Below are positions 25,234-34,417 of a stretch of 64,000 bases of DNA, one piece after another. Below the pieces are notes generated by a model that made no database searches, was not told the origin of the DNA, and saw only the letters and a list, made by a program, of their open reading frames with translations. This DNA comes from Niabella sp. (lineage in GTDB: Bacteria; Bacteroidota; Bacteroidia; Chitinophagales; Chitinophagaceae), in contig JAGIAT010000018.1 of the NCBI GenBank assembly GCA_017744715.1, forward strand, positions 24,756 to 88,755. The letters are read 5' to 3'. The position numbers and the translations under genes are program-made. Within the stretch, counting starts at the first letter, position 1. Every line of letters starts with the position of its first letter.

Positions 25234-28230
25234 CTATAATTGAATGCGGCACTCAATTTCGGCCTGGTTGGTATGTATGGAGGAATAGATCCAGCCGTTG
25301 ATATTTTTTACCCGGCTCACAAATTCCCGGTTGGTAAGGAAATGCTGCAGTTGTTCTTTGTCGCAATGCTGGTGCGAGAACTGCAACGTATATAACAGCC
25401 GGTTTTTATCACTGCCAAAATGAATGCAGATGTTTTCGGCCCCCGCATTCAGCAATGCCTTAATGCTGCGTTTGAACAGCAGCAGGATTTCGTACCGTAG
25501 CTGAACATTCATTTTCAGAAGCTGCACTTTCGGATCATGCGCCAGGTCAATATGGGTACGGTACCGGTTATTCAATATACCTACATACTTGTGAAGGCGG
25601 CGCAGCAATTGTTCGGTATTATCATTCTCCGGCGAGATGGCCCAAAGCATATCCTGCATAGCCGATATCATCTCCGAGCTTCTGAACCGTATCTGTTCCA
25701 GGAATTCCTGCGATTTCTTGGGGTCCGACATATGTTTTAACACCGCCATTTCACTCAGGATATTGATGTTCTCGAGGGTAGTGCTTACATCATTATGAAG
25801 CCTGCTTCCGATATTGGTGCGCAGCTTCTCCATTTCCTCCCGCCGTTTCATGCGGTAATGGTCAAATGTATAAAGCAGGAACAGCACAAGGAGGGCCAGC
25901 AGCGTATAAAACCAGAGCGTTTTGTAGAAAGGTGCGGCTATTTCAATGGGAATGCTAAGCATACCGGCCAGGGAATGTTCCTCATTCCGGAAGGCCGTGC
26001 TCAGGGTATATTTACCGGACGGCAGGTAATTAAGCAGGACTTCGCCGGTAGCAGTGGCTGGCTTCCAGTTTTTATCCATGCCTTCAAACTGAAAATAAAC
26101 CGGGTAAACGGTATGAAAGGTATTGGTGGTAAACCGGGCTTTGATATCGATCCGTCCCGGACCGAGCCTAAGCTTTTTTAAGGCCAGGATGGAATCTACA
26201 GGAACCGCAACATCATTGATATATAATTCGGCAAGCTGTACCCGCGGTGTATGGGTTTTAATGCGGCGCATGATATCCGCGGGGTTAAAGATCACGATCC
26301 CGTGGTTGGTGCCAAAAATGATCCGGCCATCTCTAAGGTTCGCTGCTGCCGCATAATTATAGCTGAGGTCGTCGAGGCCGTTGCGCTCATCAAATGCATA
26401 TTCACCGGCATTTTTATCCGGCCACTGGGCCGTAATACCGGTGGGGCTGCTGGTCCATATAACCCCGTTATGATCAATGGCCAGGTTGGCAAGGGACGCT
26501 TTCTTTTTCTGGTACCGGAACGTTCCTGTTTTTAGATCCAGGATGTTGAGCCCATCTGAACTAAATACCAGGGTACTGTCGTTGGCTGCTGCTATATCGG
26601 GCACCGATAAGCCCAGGATGTTCTTTCCATCCGGCAGGTTGGGGGTATAATGGCTGGTGCGGCGTTCTTTTGCTGCATCAATCCGGTATAACCCATCCCA
26701 GATGGTACCCGCCCATACTTCATTTTGTTTACTGATAAACAAGCGGCATACCGGGGAATTTGTTTTTTCAACCAGCTTCCAGGTTTGCATTTCCGGATGG
26801 TATTTTACAATATGGCCGCCCTGTGTGCCAAACCAAAGATTGCCGTTTTGATCCGCCGCTACCTGCCGTACGGTGGTGCGCTGAAAAACCGGGGGATAAA
26901 CATGGGAGATGGCTTGTTTCGACCTGTTGTAAAATCCTACCCCGCCGTCCTGGAGGCCCCACACAATATCACCTTTAGGCGTTTCTTCCAGGCACCATAC
27001 CATGCCTTCTTTTAGCCCGGCATTGCCGGGAAAAAAAGCGGGTGCCAGTGGCTGCAACTGCTGGTTATAGGAAAAAATGCCATGTCCCCATGTGCTTACA
27101 AGAATCTCCCCGGTACGGGTTTCCAGGATGTCTGTTACATCCTGTTTAAAAGGGGCGTCGTTGCCCGCTACGCGGTTATGAATAAAGTTAAACAGGTGCT
27201 GCGGGGGGTTAAAATGATAAAGGCCCTTATTGGTGGCCAGCCAGATGTTTTTTTCCCGGTCCTGTAAAACATGATGCACCACATCATACCGTAAGCTGTA
27301 GGTACCGGGGGCGTTTTTTTCAATCAGCTCTACCTGGTGGGCTGCCGGGTTTAGCTTGGCAAAAAGATTATCGCCCGCCATCCATAGCGCACCCTCGGTT
27401 TCGATAACACCATATGCCGTAAAGTATTCGCTTTTTAACGCCTGCAGAATTATATGATCCCACCGTTCAATGCGCCCGGATGCATCCATGCTCTGTATGA
27501 TCAGTCCCGTTTCGGGCCAGGCTCCGATCCATTTTCTTTTCTGGGCATCTGCATAAAAAAAGTTCACCATTTTTAAACTGGCAAAGGCTTCAATAAACGG
27601 ATCGTGCTCTGCATTGGAACCGGCGTAAGAAAGCCGCCGATGCACCGGATTATACTTCATTAACCCCTTTGCGGTGCCGATCCAGTAATTGCGGTCGGCG
27701 TCCTGGTAAAACTGGGTGGGCAGCCATCCGGCAGGCAGCTGAAACCAATTGTGGCGTTCGCTAACTTCAGTGCCTGCTGCATTCAGGGTCATAAATCCCT
27801 GTAGCCGGTATACCATTAAAATGTGTTCATCCTGGTCTGCATACAAACGGGCGTTCCGGGGCCGGATATGCGCCGGACGATGCACCTTTACGGGATGCCA
27901 TTTAAAGTCTGTTGTATTGAGGTAACCCAGTACGGAGTCCGCAATGATCATCCAAACACGGTTTTTGCGGTCGATATACAGATCGTTCAGCGCTCCCTGG
28001 GGCAGTTGCCGGCCATCTGTAAGAAAATTCAGAAAACGGAACCCGTCATAACGTTGCAGGCAGGTAGGCGTGGCCATCCAGATATAACCTTTGGCGTCCT
28101 GCTGTACTTTGCTGACGGTATTACTGGCAAGACCATCGCGCAGGCCGAGGTGCGCGAACAGGTAGTTTTGCTGCGCATTTGCTGAAAAGCACCCAACCAG
28201 TAAAATGAAACACAACAGTCGTTTGATCAA
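25234..28230 (-). CDS. Two-component-type propeller sensor with degenerate kinase domain
   Basis: About 998 aa if it begins at the TTG at 28230, which gives a signal peptide (LIKRLLCFILLVGCFSANAQ); the frame stays open to a GTG at 28425 but that extension is not signal-like. Two periplasmic seven-bladed propellers of Reg_prop repeats (DGLASNTVSKVQQDAKGYIW and many NxxWxGT/ATxxGL turns) lead to a Y_Y_Y domain, one membrane helix (about FYTLLALLVLFLLY) and a DHp segment with RLHNDVSTTLENINIL. The ATPase region lacks NNxxKH, DNGxG and Gly-rich motifs. Comparable sensors in Bacteroidota detect extracellular glycans; here the ligand is unknown. It overlaps or abuts the next kinase gene. Confidence 0.75.
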   Translation of the reverse strand: MIKRLLCFILLVGCFSANAQQNYLFAHLGLRDGLASNTVSKVQQDAKGYIWMATPTCLQRYDGFRFLNFLTDGRQLPQGALNDLYIDRKNRVWMIIADSVLGYLNTTDFKWHPVKVHRPAHIRPRNARLYADQDEHILMVYRLQGFMTLNAAGTEVSERHNWFQLPAGWLPTQFYQDADRNYWIGTAKGLMKYNPVHRRLSYAGSNAEHDPFIEAFASLKMVNFFYADAQKRKWIGAWPETGLIIQSMDASGRIERWDHIILQALKSEYFTAYGVIETEGALWMAGDNLFAKLNPAAHQVELIEKNAPGTYSLRYDVVHHVLQDREKNIWLATNKGLYHFNPPQHLFNFIHNRVAGNDAPFKQDVTDILETRTGEILVSTWGHGIFSYNQQLQPLAPAFFPGNAGLKEGMVWCLEETPKGDIVWGLQDGGVGFYNRSKQAISHVYPPVFQRTTVRQVAADQNGNLWFGTQGGHIVKYHPEMQTWKLVEKTNSPVCRLFISKQNEVWAGTIWDGLYRIDAAKERRTSHYTPNLPDGKNILGLSVPDIAAANDSTLVFSSDGLNILDLKTGTFRYQKKKASLANLAIDHNGVIWTSSPTGITAQWPDKNAGEYAFDERNGLDDLSYNYAAAANLRDGRIIFGTNHGIVIFNPADIMRRIKTHTPRVQLAELYINDVAVPVDSILALKKLRLGPGRIDIKARFTTNTFHTVYPVYFQFEGMDKNWKPATATGEVLLNYLPSGKYTLSTAFRNEEHSLAGMLSIPIEIAAPFYKTLWFYTLLALLVLFLLYTFDHYRMKRREEMEKLRTNIGSRLHNDVSTTLENINILSEMAVLKHMSDPKKSQEFLEQIRFRSSEMISAMQDMLWAISPENDNTEQLLRRLHKYVGILNNRYRTHIDLAHDPKVQLLKMNVQLRYEILLLFKRSIKALLNAGAENICIHFGSDKNRLLYTLQFSHQHCDKEQLQHFLTNREFVSRVKNINGWIYSSIHTNQAEIECRIQL

Positions 28231-28449
28231 AGAATCGGTTTGAAAAAACAAATCTACCGTAAAAAAATGAGAGCTGTATACAACCGGTGCTGCCAAATCG
28301 GCAATTCCTGCTGCACCTGCTGCAATTGGTCTTCCTGCTATACAAGGGCGGCCCGCCTCAATGACAAACAAGGCCGGTTTCAGGTAAACGGGTCCATGGC
28401 GACCGCATGAGAGAGAACGCGGCACCTATCGTATGTTTTATGGAGTAAC

Positions 28450-28487
28450 AAAAGAGCCCGCCTGTGTATAAGCGGGCGGGCTCTTTT
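28450..28487. terminator. Bidirectional intrinsic terminator
   Basis: AAAGAGCCCGCC and its exact complement GGCGGGCTCTTT form a 12-bp stem around a 12-nt loop, with T-runs on both strands. It separates the cytochrome gene from the sensor operon. Confidence 0.8.
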
Positions 28488-28554
28488 AATTTTCTCCGGT
28501 ATGGGGGTAACCGGAATATTTCCTGTTCTGTTTAGCGAGGACCTTGTTGTTGTA

Positions 28555-29169
28555 TTATTTCCGGTGCTCAACCTGTTGTTTTGCCATGTCTTTAAACTGC
28601 ATCGGTGCGGGTGCTACGTTTTTAACAGGCCTGGTAGTTTTAAGATAAGCATGAATTGCGGCAATGTCCTCGTCTGTGAGCTTTGCTAAATTGAACCAGG
28701 GCATCGGGGGCAGCAGGGGGCGTGCGGCATCCATGCCTTTAAACTTTCCATGTCTCAGGGCATTCTTAAAGTTTTCAAGGGGCCAGCTTCCGGCACCACT
28801 ATCATCACTGGTTAAATTGGATGCAAAACTGATGCCCCAGGGCCCCGCTGCCGCGGTCATATCTTCATTGAACTGGGCAATGCCCCGCTGCGCCAATGCA
28901 CTGTCGAAACTGGTGACCGGCCGGCTGGACGGATATCCTGATAACAGGGTTTCGGGAACCGGTTCCGGTCCGTTAGGCCCCATTTTTTTAGGTGAATGAC
29001 AATCGTTACATCCTGCGATGGTTACCAGGTATTCGCCACGTGTTACCATTGCGGCGGAGTCGGTGGTTGTGGTTTTGCGGGCATCGGGTTCGCCGGCACT
29101 GCCAGCCTGGTTGCATGAAAAACATAAAGTGGCCGTTGCATAAGCAGCCAGTAAAAATAATGTACGCAT
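28555..29169 (-). CDS. Cytochrome c-type lipoprotein
   Basis: 204 aa. The signal ends in a lipobox-like LCFSC (Cys19), so it is probably a lipoprotein. A single heme motif, CNDCH (54-58), and possible Met ligands later (PMPWFNLAKLTDEDIAAIHA) indicate a monoheme class I cytochrome c in the periplasm. The electron partner is unknown. It is flanked by a terminator, so it appears monocistronic. Confidence 0.8.
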   Translation of the reverse strand: MRTLFLLAAYATATLCFSCNQAGSAGEPDARKTTTTDSAAMVTRGEYLVTIAGCNDCHSPKKMGPNGPEPVPETLLSGYPSSRPVTSFDSALAQRGIAQFNEDMTAAAGPWGISFASNLTSDDSGAGSWPLENFKNALRHGKFKGMDAARPLLPPMPWFNLAKLTDEDIAAIHAYLKTTRPVKNVAPAPMQFKDMAKQQVEHRK

Positions 29170-29544
29170 GTTACTTTTTTATGGTTGTTGAAAAACTTCT
29201 CGTTGAGCGTAAAAATACACACATAAATAGTGTACTATATCGCCTGGTGTATGAACTGTACTTTTTTGTAGATAGACTGACGGAGTAGAAGACGAAGGGC
29301 TTTTACAGGATGCTTCGGGAGGGCCATAATACCGTTGAGCCAACCTCGTTATATGCATTTATATGGATGTTTTTGAATGATTAACCGCAAGGCCGCCAGG
29401 GATCCGCGCGGATAGCTAAGGCCGGGAGCGCGTAATTTAAAAACGCTTTGCGGGCGTTGGTTGGGTATACGTTGCTTAAGAAAAAACTATAAATGCAAAC
29501 GTTTTATAAAACGACGTAACAAGCACGGGCGGGAGGGATGCGCA
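29170..29544. other. Intergenic stretch without a recognised gene
   Basis: No believable coding frame, tRNA or repeat is seen. A GC-rich patch around 29385-29450 has no clear hairpin with a T-run. I see no exact TAnnTTTG box ahead of the cytochrome gene. Confidence 0.5.
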
Positions 29545-29570
29545 TAAAAAACCCCGGCAGGGCCGGGGTT
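29545..29570 (-). terminator. Intrinsic terminator of accC
   Basis: AACCCCGGC and GCCGGGGTT pair around a 3-nt loop. Read on the minus strand the stem is followed by TTTTTTAT, downstream of the accC stop. Confidence 0.85.
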
Positions 29571-29592
29571 GTATTCAACAGGATTGAATCCG

Positions 29593-30933
29593 TTATTTTT
29601 TCATTACAAAACTTTCCATAAACTTGGTATTGAAGTTTCCGGAACGGAAGTCTTCATTTTGCATCAGCTGTAAATGGAAGGGAATGGTTGTTTTAATACC
29701 TTCGATCACATATTCACTCAATGCACGGTACATGGTATTGATGGCTTCATCCCGGGTACGGGCCACCGTGATCAGCTTGCCGATCATGGAGTCGTAATAG
29801 GGAGGGATGGTATAGCCTGCGTATACATGACTGTCTACCCGAACGCCGTGGCCACCGGGTACATGAAGATTGGTGATCTTTCCCGGTGAGGGACGGAAAT
29901 CATTGTACGGGTCTTCTGCATTGATACGGCACTCGATTGCGTGCATTTGGGGAAGATAATCGGCTCCGGAAACTTTTTCCCCCATCGCTATTTTGATCTG
30001 TTCTTTGATCAGGTCAAAATTGATCACTTCTTCCGTTACACAATGTTCTACCTGTATACGGGTATTCATCTCCATAAAGTAAAAATTCCGGTGCTTGTCT
30101 ACCAGGAATTCGATAGTGCCCACGCTTTCATAACCAATGGCTCCGGCCGCTTTCTTTGCCGCCTCACCCATTGCATGGCGTAATTCGTCCGTCATAAACG
30201 GAGAAGGAGATTCCTCTACCAGTTTCTGATGGCGGCGCTGAATGGAACAGTCGCGTTCGCTCAAATGGCAAATGGTACCATACTGGTCACCGGCTACCTG
30301 GATCTCGATGTGACGGGGTTCTTCCACAAACTTTTCCATATAGATCCCGTCATTTTTGAAAGCAGCGGCCGCTTCGGCTTTTGCAGTATCATAAGCGCGC
30401 TCCATTTCTGCCTCTTCCCAAACAATGCGCATGCCTTTACCACCACCGCCTGCCGTCGCTTTCAGGATCACCGGGTACCCGATCTCCTTGGCAACGCCCT
30501 TTGCGTGGCTGAGGCTTTGCAGCAACCCTTCGCCGCCCGGAACTACGGGTACGCCTGCTTTGATCATGGTTTCCTTTGCCGTAACCTTATCGCCCATCTT
30601 GTTGATCATTTCAGCAGTAGGGCCTATAAATTTGATCCCGTTTTCGTTGCAAATATTGGAAAACTTAGCATTTTCGGCAAGGAATCCATAACCCGGATGC
30701 ACGGCATCCGCATTGGTGATTTCTACTGCCGCCATAATATTGGGCACATTTAAATACGAATCCACACTGGCCGGTCTTCCGATACAAACGGCCTCGTCTG
30801 CAAATTTTACGTGCAGGCTTTCGCTGTCGGCGGTAGAATAAACGGCCACCGTCTGGATACCCATTTCCCTGCAGGTGCGAATAACACGCAGGGCAATTTC
30901 ACCCCTGTTTGCAATTAATATTTTTTTAAACAT
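29593..30933 (-). CDS. accC: Biotin carboxylase subunit of acetyl-CoA carboxylase
   Basis: 446 aa from the ATG at 30933, where the conserved MFKKILIANRGEIALRVIR begins. The ATP-grasp Gly loop ILKATAGGGGKGMR, the FMEMNTRIQVEHCVTEE active-site segment and the RINAEDP motif are all present. It carboxylates biotin on AccB in the first step of fatty acid synthesis. It follows accB on the same strand, separated by about 155 nt that contain a degenerate repeat. Confidence 0.95.
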   Translation of the reverse strand: MFKKILIANRGEIALRVIRTCREMGIQTVAVYSTADSESLHVKFADEAVCIGRPASVDSYLNVPNIMAAVEITNADAVHPGYGFLAENAKFSNICNENGIKFIGPTAEMINKMGDKVTAKETMIKAGVPVVPGGEGLLQSLSHAKGVAKEIGYPVILKATAGGGGKGMRIVWEEAEMERAYDTAKAEAAAAFKNDGIYMEKFVEEPRHIEIQVAGDQYGTICHLSERDCSIQRRHQKLVEESPSPFMTDELRHAMGEAAKKAAGAIGYESVGTIEFLVDKHRNFYFMEMNTRIQVEHCVTEEVINFDLIKEQIKIAMGEKVSGADYLPQMHAIECRINAEDPYNDFRPSPGKITNLHVPGGHGVRVDSHVYAGYTIPPYYDSMIGKLITVARTRDEAINTMYRALSEYVIEGIKTTIPFHLQLMQNEDFRSGNFNTKFMESFVMKK

Positions 30934-30944
30934 GTTTCTGATTT

Positions 30945-31085
30945 GATAATTTGAAAATAGGCCAATCTGAAAATAAAAAACCAATTAAAAGGGTTCTGAA
31001 AACAGCTGCCTGTTTTCAAATCTTCTCCAAAGGTGCGAAGCGCTCCTTCAGAGCGTCCTCCGGACAAACTGGTTAATTATCAAAT
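30945..31085. repeat. Degenerate TTTGAAAAT/TCTGAAAA-type repeat between accB and accC
   Basis: The gap contains GATTTGATAATTTGAAAAT, TCTGAAAATAAAAAACC, GTTCTGAAAACAG, GTTTTCAAATC and TTAATTATCAAATT, partly as inverted copies. The words resemble those near 55.6 and 57.6 kb. It interrupts an operon that is normally tight. Confidence 0.45.
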
Positions 31086-31089
31086 TAAA

Positions 31090-31566
31090 TCAGGGTTCAA
31101 CAAGGAACAATGGTTGGTCAAACTCTACAGGAGAAGCATCGTCTACCAGCACTTTAACCACTTTACCGCTTATTTCGCTTTCAATTTCATTGAAGAGTTT
31201 CATGGCTTCAATCACGCAGATCACTTTGCCGGGGCTTACTACATCGCCTTCTTCTACAAAGTTGGGTTTATCGGGCGCCGGTTTGCGGTAAAAAGTACCG
31301 ATCATCGGGCTCTTAACAGTGATCGTATTGGATGGTACTTCTGCTGCTTTGGGTGCTGTTGCAGGAGTGGCAGGAGCGGCTTGTGTAGGCAGTGCAGCGG
31401 GCACCTGGGCTTGCTGAAGCTGTACGGGTGCTGCCGTAACCACCTGGGTTACCTGCTCTTCTTTCTGGCGGATGGTGATCTTGAAATCTTTTTGTTCAAT
31501 ACTCAGTTCGCCAATATTCGATTTGTTGATCATTTTGATCAACTCCTGGATTTGTTTAAAGTCCAT
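31090..31566 (-). CDS. accB: Biotin carboxyl carrier protein of acetyl-CoA carboxylase
   Basis: 158 aa. The N-terminal helical part is followed by an Ala/Pro/Thr/Gln linker (about 42-78) and the biotinyl domain, with the biotinylated lysine Lys123 in VIEAMKLFNE. It carries carboxybiotin from AccC to the transferase. The family thumb segment is seen in SPMIGTFYRKP. It lies between efp and accC on one strand, a common operon order. Confidence 0.95.
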   Translation of the reverse strand: MDFKQIQELIKMINKSNIGELSIEQKDFKITIRQKEEQVTQVVTAAPVQLQQAQVPAALPTQAAPATPATAPKAAEVPSNTITVKSPMIGTFYRKPAPDKPNFVEEGDVVSPGKVICVIEAMKLFNEIESEISGKVVKVLVDDASPVEFDQPLFLVEP

Positions 31567-31761
31567 AATTCTTCAAGATTTAAAATAGTTTGGGTCAGTT
31601 TTTTTTGTAACTGTTTAACGGAAAAGCGACATAAAAATGTGAAAAGCTAAGGTAAAGAATTCAATAGCAATTCCGTGATATTTTAAGAAATATGCCACGA
31701 TTTATACGAAAAAATGGCTTAGAATCGGGAGATTTAAGCCATTTTTCAACGTTATCTTGTA

Positions 31762-32328
31762 TTACTCTTTTACGCGTTCTACATACTCACCGGTTTTTGT
31801 GTTTACGCGGATGAGCTCTCCTTCATTTACAAATAAAGGCACACTTACGGTAGCACCGGTTTCAACAGTGGCCGGTTTCAGGGTACGGGTTGCCGTATCG
31901 CCTTTCAGTCCGGGCTCTGTATAGGTAACCAGCATTACTATTTTATCGGGCAGTTCCACGCTAACCGGAAGTTCCGTTTCTGTATTGATTGCAATGGCAA
32001 CTTCCTGTCCTTCTTTCAGGAATTGTGGTGCGTCGATCAGGTTTTCGGCAACGCTCATTTGCTCAAACGTTTCGTTGTCCATGAAATTGTAGCCGGTTTC
32101 ATCCTGGTACAGGTACTGGTAGGCGCGTTTTTCAACACGAACAGGATAGATCGTATCGCCGGAATTCCATGTTTTCTCAATCGTACGGGTGTTATCCACA
32201 CCTTTTAATTTAGCCCAAACCTTTGCTGCAGCACGTGCAGTTTTGTTTTCGCCAAATTCTACTACTGAGTAAAGATTGCCATCGAGCTTTAAGATCATGC
32301 CGCGGCTGATGTCTGCTGTATTTGCCAT
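31762..32328 (-). CDS. efp: Elongation factor P with EfpL/YeiP-like loop tip
   Basis: 188 aa, three-domain EF-P. Domain III is typical (VTYTEPGLKGDTATRTLKPA). The domain I loop that reaches the peptidyl-transferase centre reads NKTARAAAKV (28-37), with Arg32 at the tip, instead of the KPGKGxAF loop with modified Lys34 found in many bacteria and many Bacteroidota. TAR at this place is known from the EfpL/YeiP paralogue, yet the gene has the operon position of ordinary efp (before accB and accC). It relieves ribosome stalling at proline runs. A consensus promoter lies upstream. Confidence 0.9.
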   Translation of the reverse strand: MANTADISRGMILKLDGNLYSVVEFGENKTARAAAKVWAKLKGVDNTRTIEKTWNSGDTIYPVRVEKRAYQYLYQDETGYNFMDNETFEQMSVAENLIDAPQFLKEGQEVAIAINTETELPVSVELPDKIVMLVTYTEPGLKGDTATRTLKPATVETGATVSVPLFVNEGELIRVNTKTGEYVERVKE

Positions 32329-32347
32329 GTAATTTTTTTTGAGGCGG

Positions 32348-32378
32348 CAAAGATAGCAGTTGCAGATAAGTTCGCAAA
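32348..32378 (-). promoter_or_regulatory. Consensus Bacteroidota promoter for efp-accB-accC
   Basis: On the minus strand TTTG (32378-32375), a 19-nt spacer and TATCTTTG (32355-32348) match the -33/-7 consensus exactly. The efp start lies 20 nt downstream. Confidence 0.8.
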
Positions 32379-32699
32379 CAGCCTTCCTGAAAAATATCCT
32401 ACAAAATGAGCGGAATAAAACAGGTTATTATATATTATTATTAAAAATATATAATAAATATTTAGGTAAATTTGTTTGATTTTGTATTTTTATCTCATAA
32501 AATGTGAATTTAAAATAGTTTTTAATATAATTTATGATTGATTTCTTTTGTAAACATTATATATCAACAAATAATTATATTAATATTAAGCTGCAGCCCG
32601 AACGACTTCTTTCTGTGAAAAAGCCTGAAAATCACCGGAACGTACCTGCTATTGAAAAAACGATAAAACCCACTTTAAAACAAATTAAAATTTTATTGA
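32379..32699. other. AT-rich divergent region between efp and porin genes
   Basis: Very AT-rich, with TATATATTATTATTAAAAAT-like tracts near 32428-32460. A 102-codon frame across 32534-32842 overlaps the porin start and looks non-coding. No exact TAnnTTTG box for the porin was found. Confidence 0.5.
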
Positions 32700-33773
32700 A
32701 TGAGGAAAATGCTTTTGCTCACAAAAACGATCTTTATTTCAGGTGCATTACTGGCACAAGATGCAACGCCGCCGGAGGCAGAAGAAAAAGGCGAACTGCA
32801 GATCAACGGGTCCGTAGATGCTTACTATCGGTTCAACTTTAATCATGCGAAATCGGTTCAGCAGGCGAATAATTTTACCAGTTTCACCAACTCTCACAAT
32901 TCATTTGAACTGGGCATGGCATCTTTAAAGGCAAGTTACACCAAAGGAAAGGCCGGGGTGGTGGTAGATCTTGGCTTTGGTACCCGGGCAAGGGAATTTT
33001 CCTATAACGAAACCGGCGTTACACAGGCGATAAAGCAGGCATACATTACATATGCCCCCTCGGAGCATGTTAAATTATCTGCGGGTAAATGGGGTACACA
33101 CGTTGGATACGAACTGCTGGATCCGCAGCTTAACCGGAATTACAGCATGAGCTATATGTTTTCTTACGGACCTTTTTCGCATACGGGTTTAAAAGCCGAT
33201 TTTACGCTGGGAGACGGCTTTGGCATTATGGCCGGGGTTACCAATCCTACCGATTATCTTTCAGCCCCCTGGAACAAGAAATTCGTTATCGGGCAGATCA
33301 GCAAAACATCTGAGAAAGTGAACCTTTACTTAAACTATGTGGGCGGTAAGGATACGGCGGAAATTGCATCCAGCCAGCTGGGTTTAACCGCTACTGCAAA
33401 AATTACCGATAAGTTTTCACTGGGTTACGACGGCACTGTAAAATTCGTAAAATCGCCCAATGTGTCTTCTCAGTCCTGGTGGGGTTCTGCATTATATGTA
33501 AATGTGGATCCCACGGATAAGTTTGGTATTACACTGCGCGGTGAATATTTTGATGATAAGAAGGGCGTGATCACCAATGCAGAAGGCAGTCCTTTATTGG
33601 GTACTTCCGTTGTTCAGGGCACGCTTTCCTTCAATTTCAAACCGGCAAGTGGTTTGATGATCATTCCTGAATTCCGGATCGACAGTGCAAAGGATCCCAT
33701 TTTTACAAAAAACTCCGGAGACGGAACCAAAAGCACCGGCACCTTCTTACTTGCTGCCGTATATTCTTTCTGA
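32700..33773 (+). CDS. Outer membrane porin, BBP2/OmpL type
   Basis: 357 aa. A short signal peptide ends near GALLAQ. The mature part begins ELQINGSVDAYYRFNFNHAK and alternates short turns and aromatic beta strands (VKLSAGKWGTHVGYELLDP, YSMSYMFSYGPFSHTGLKA), ending LLAAVYSF, as expected for a C-terminal barrel strand. The pattern fits the putative beta-barrel porin-2 family (BBP2). It probably permits passive uptake; the substrate cannot be read from sequence. It is monocistronic with its own terminator. Confidence 0.75.
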   Translation: MRKMLLLTKTIFISGALLAQDATPPEAEEKGELQINGSVDAYYRFNFNHAKSVQQANNFTSFTNSHNSFELGMASLKASYTKGKAGVVVDLGFGTRAREFSYNETGVTQAIKQAYITYAPSEHVKLSAGKWGTHVGYELLDPQLNRNYSMSYMFSYGPFSHTGLKADFTLGDGFGIMAGVTNPTDYLSAPWNKKFVIGQISKTSEKVNLYLNYVGGKDTAEIASSQLGLTATAKITDKFSLGYDGTVKFVKSPNVSSQSWWGSALYVNVDPTDKFGITLRGEYFDDKKGVITNAEGSPLLGTSVVQGTLSFNFKPASGLMIIPEFRIDSAKDPIFTKNSGDGTKSTGTFLLAAVYSF

Positions 33774-33799
33774 TAGGGACCATTACTGCTGGTTATCCA

Positions 33800-33825
33800 A
33801 GCCCCGCTGCAAACGGGGCTTTTTG
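33800..33825 (+). terminator. Intrinsic terminator of the porin gene
   Basis: AGCCCCG and CGGGGCT pair around GCTGCAAA-type loop sequence and are followed by TTTTTG. Confidence 0.8.
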
Positions 33826-33889
33826 CTTGAATGATACTTCGGTAAACCAGGGGCCGATCCTTGATATTGTATCAGGCAAAGAGAAGCGG

Positions 33890-34309
33890 TTATTGATCGC
33901 CTTTTTCAAAGTCAAAACGATGAAGCTCCCGGGCGGCACGAAATGCTTCAGGATCACCATAAGGGCCCAAATAAACGGCGCTGCCGAAACCCAGGATCGG
34001 ATAAAATACAAAGCCGAGTAAAATCAGTCCCACGGTAAATGCTTCATCTTTACCAAAACTTTTGGAAAGCATATTGGTGATCCAGATGCCAATGACAATA
34101 TTTACAAACGGAATAAACAGCAGGAGGAGCCACCAGGTAGGTTTTCCAACTATTTTGAGCAATATGTACATATTGTAAATGGGGATGATTGCAGCCCATC
34201 CCGGCTGGCCTGCCTTTTGGAAGATCTTCCACATGGCAATGATGGCAATAACCGTAATTATCAGGGAGCCTGCAATAAAGCCTGTGGAAAATACGGGTTG
34301 TTCGTACAT
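33890..34309 (-). CDS. DUF5684-type small membrane protein
   Basis: 139 aa from the ATG at 34309 (MYEQPVF); the upstream open codons are not convincing. Three to four membrane helices carry the family's KAGQPGWAAIIPIYNMYILL motif, and the last 30 residues are hydrophilic. Members often sit beside signal peptidases, but no such gene is here. The function is unknown. Confidence 0.65.
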   Translation of the reverse strand: MYEQPVFSTGFIAGSLIITVIAIIAMWKIFQKAGQPGWAAIIPIYNMYILLKIVGKPTWWLLLLFIPFVNIVIGIWITNMLSKSFGKDEAFTVGLILLGFVFYPILGFGSAVYLGPYGDPEAFRAARELHRFDFEKGDQ

Positions 34310-34417
34310 AGTAGTTTGTTTAACGTTTAAAATGATTTGGATACACAATATATCAAAAAACAGGGCGGTGCGGACCGCTCTTTTCAAACCTGTTATTAAC
34401 AAAATACCGTTCCCGGG

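Noticed and set aside
28231..28425. N-terminal extension of the propeller sensor to a GTG at 28425
   Set aside because: The extension puts 65 non-signal residues before a good signal peptide; the TTG at 28230 is preferred, although it is not proven.
28992..29288. 98-codon plus-strand frame after the cytochrome gene
   Set aside because: Partly antisense to the cytochrome lipoprotein; Arg/Trp-rich with no homology pattern.
32534..32842. 102-codon frame upstream of the porin
   Set aside because: It overlaps the porin signal peptide in another frame, lies in AT-rich promoter sequence and has no recognisable features.
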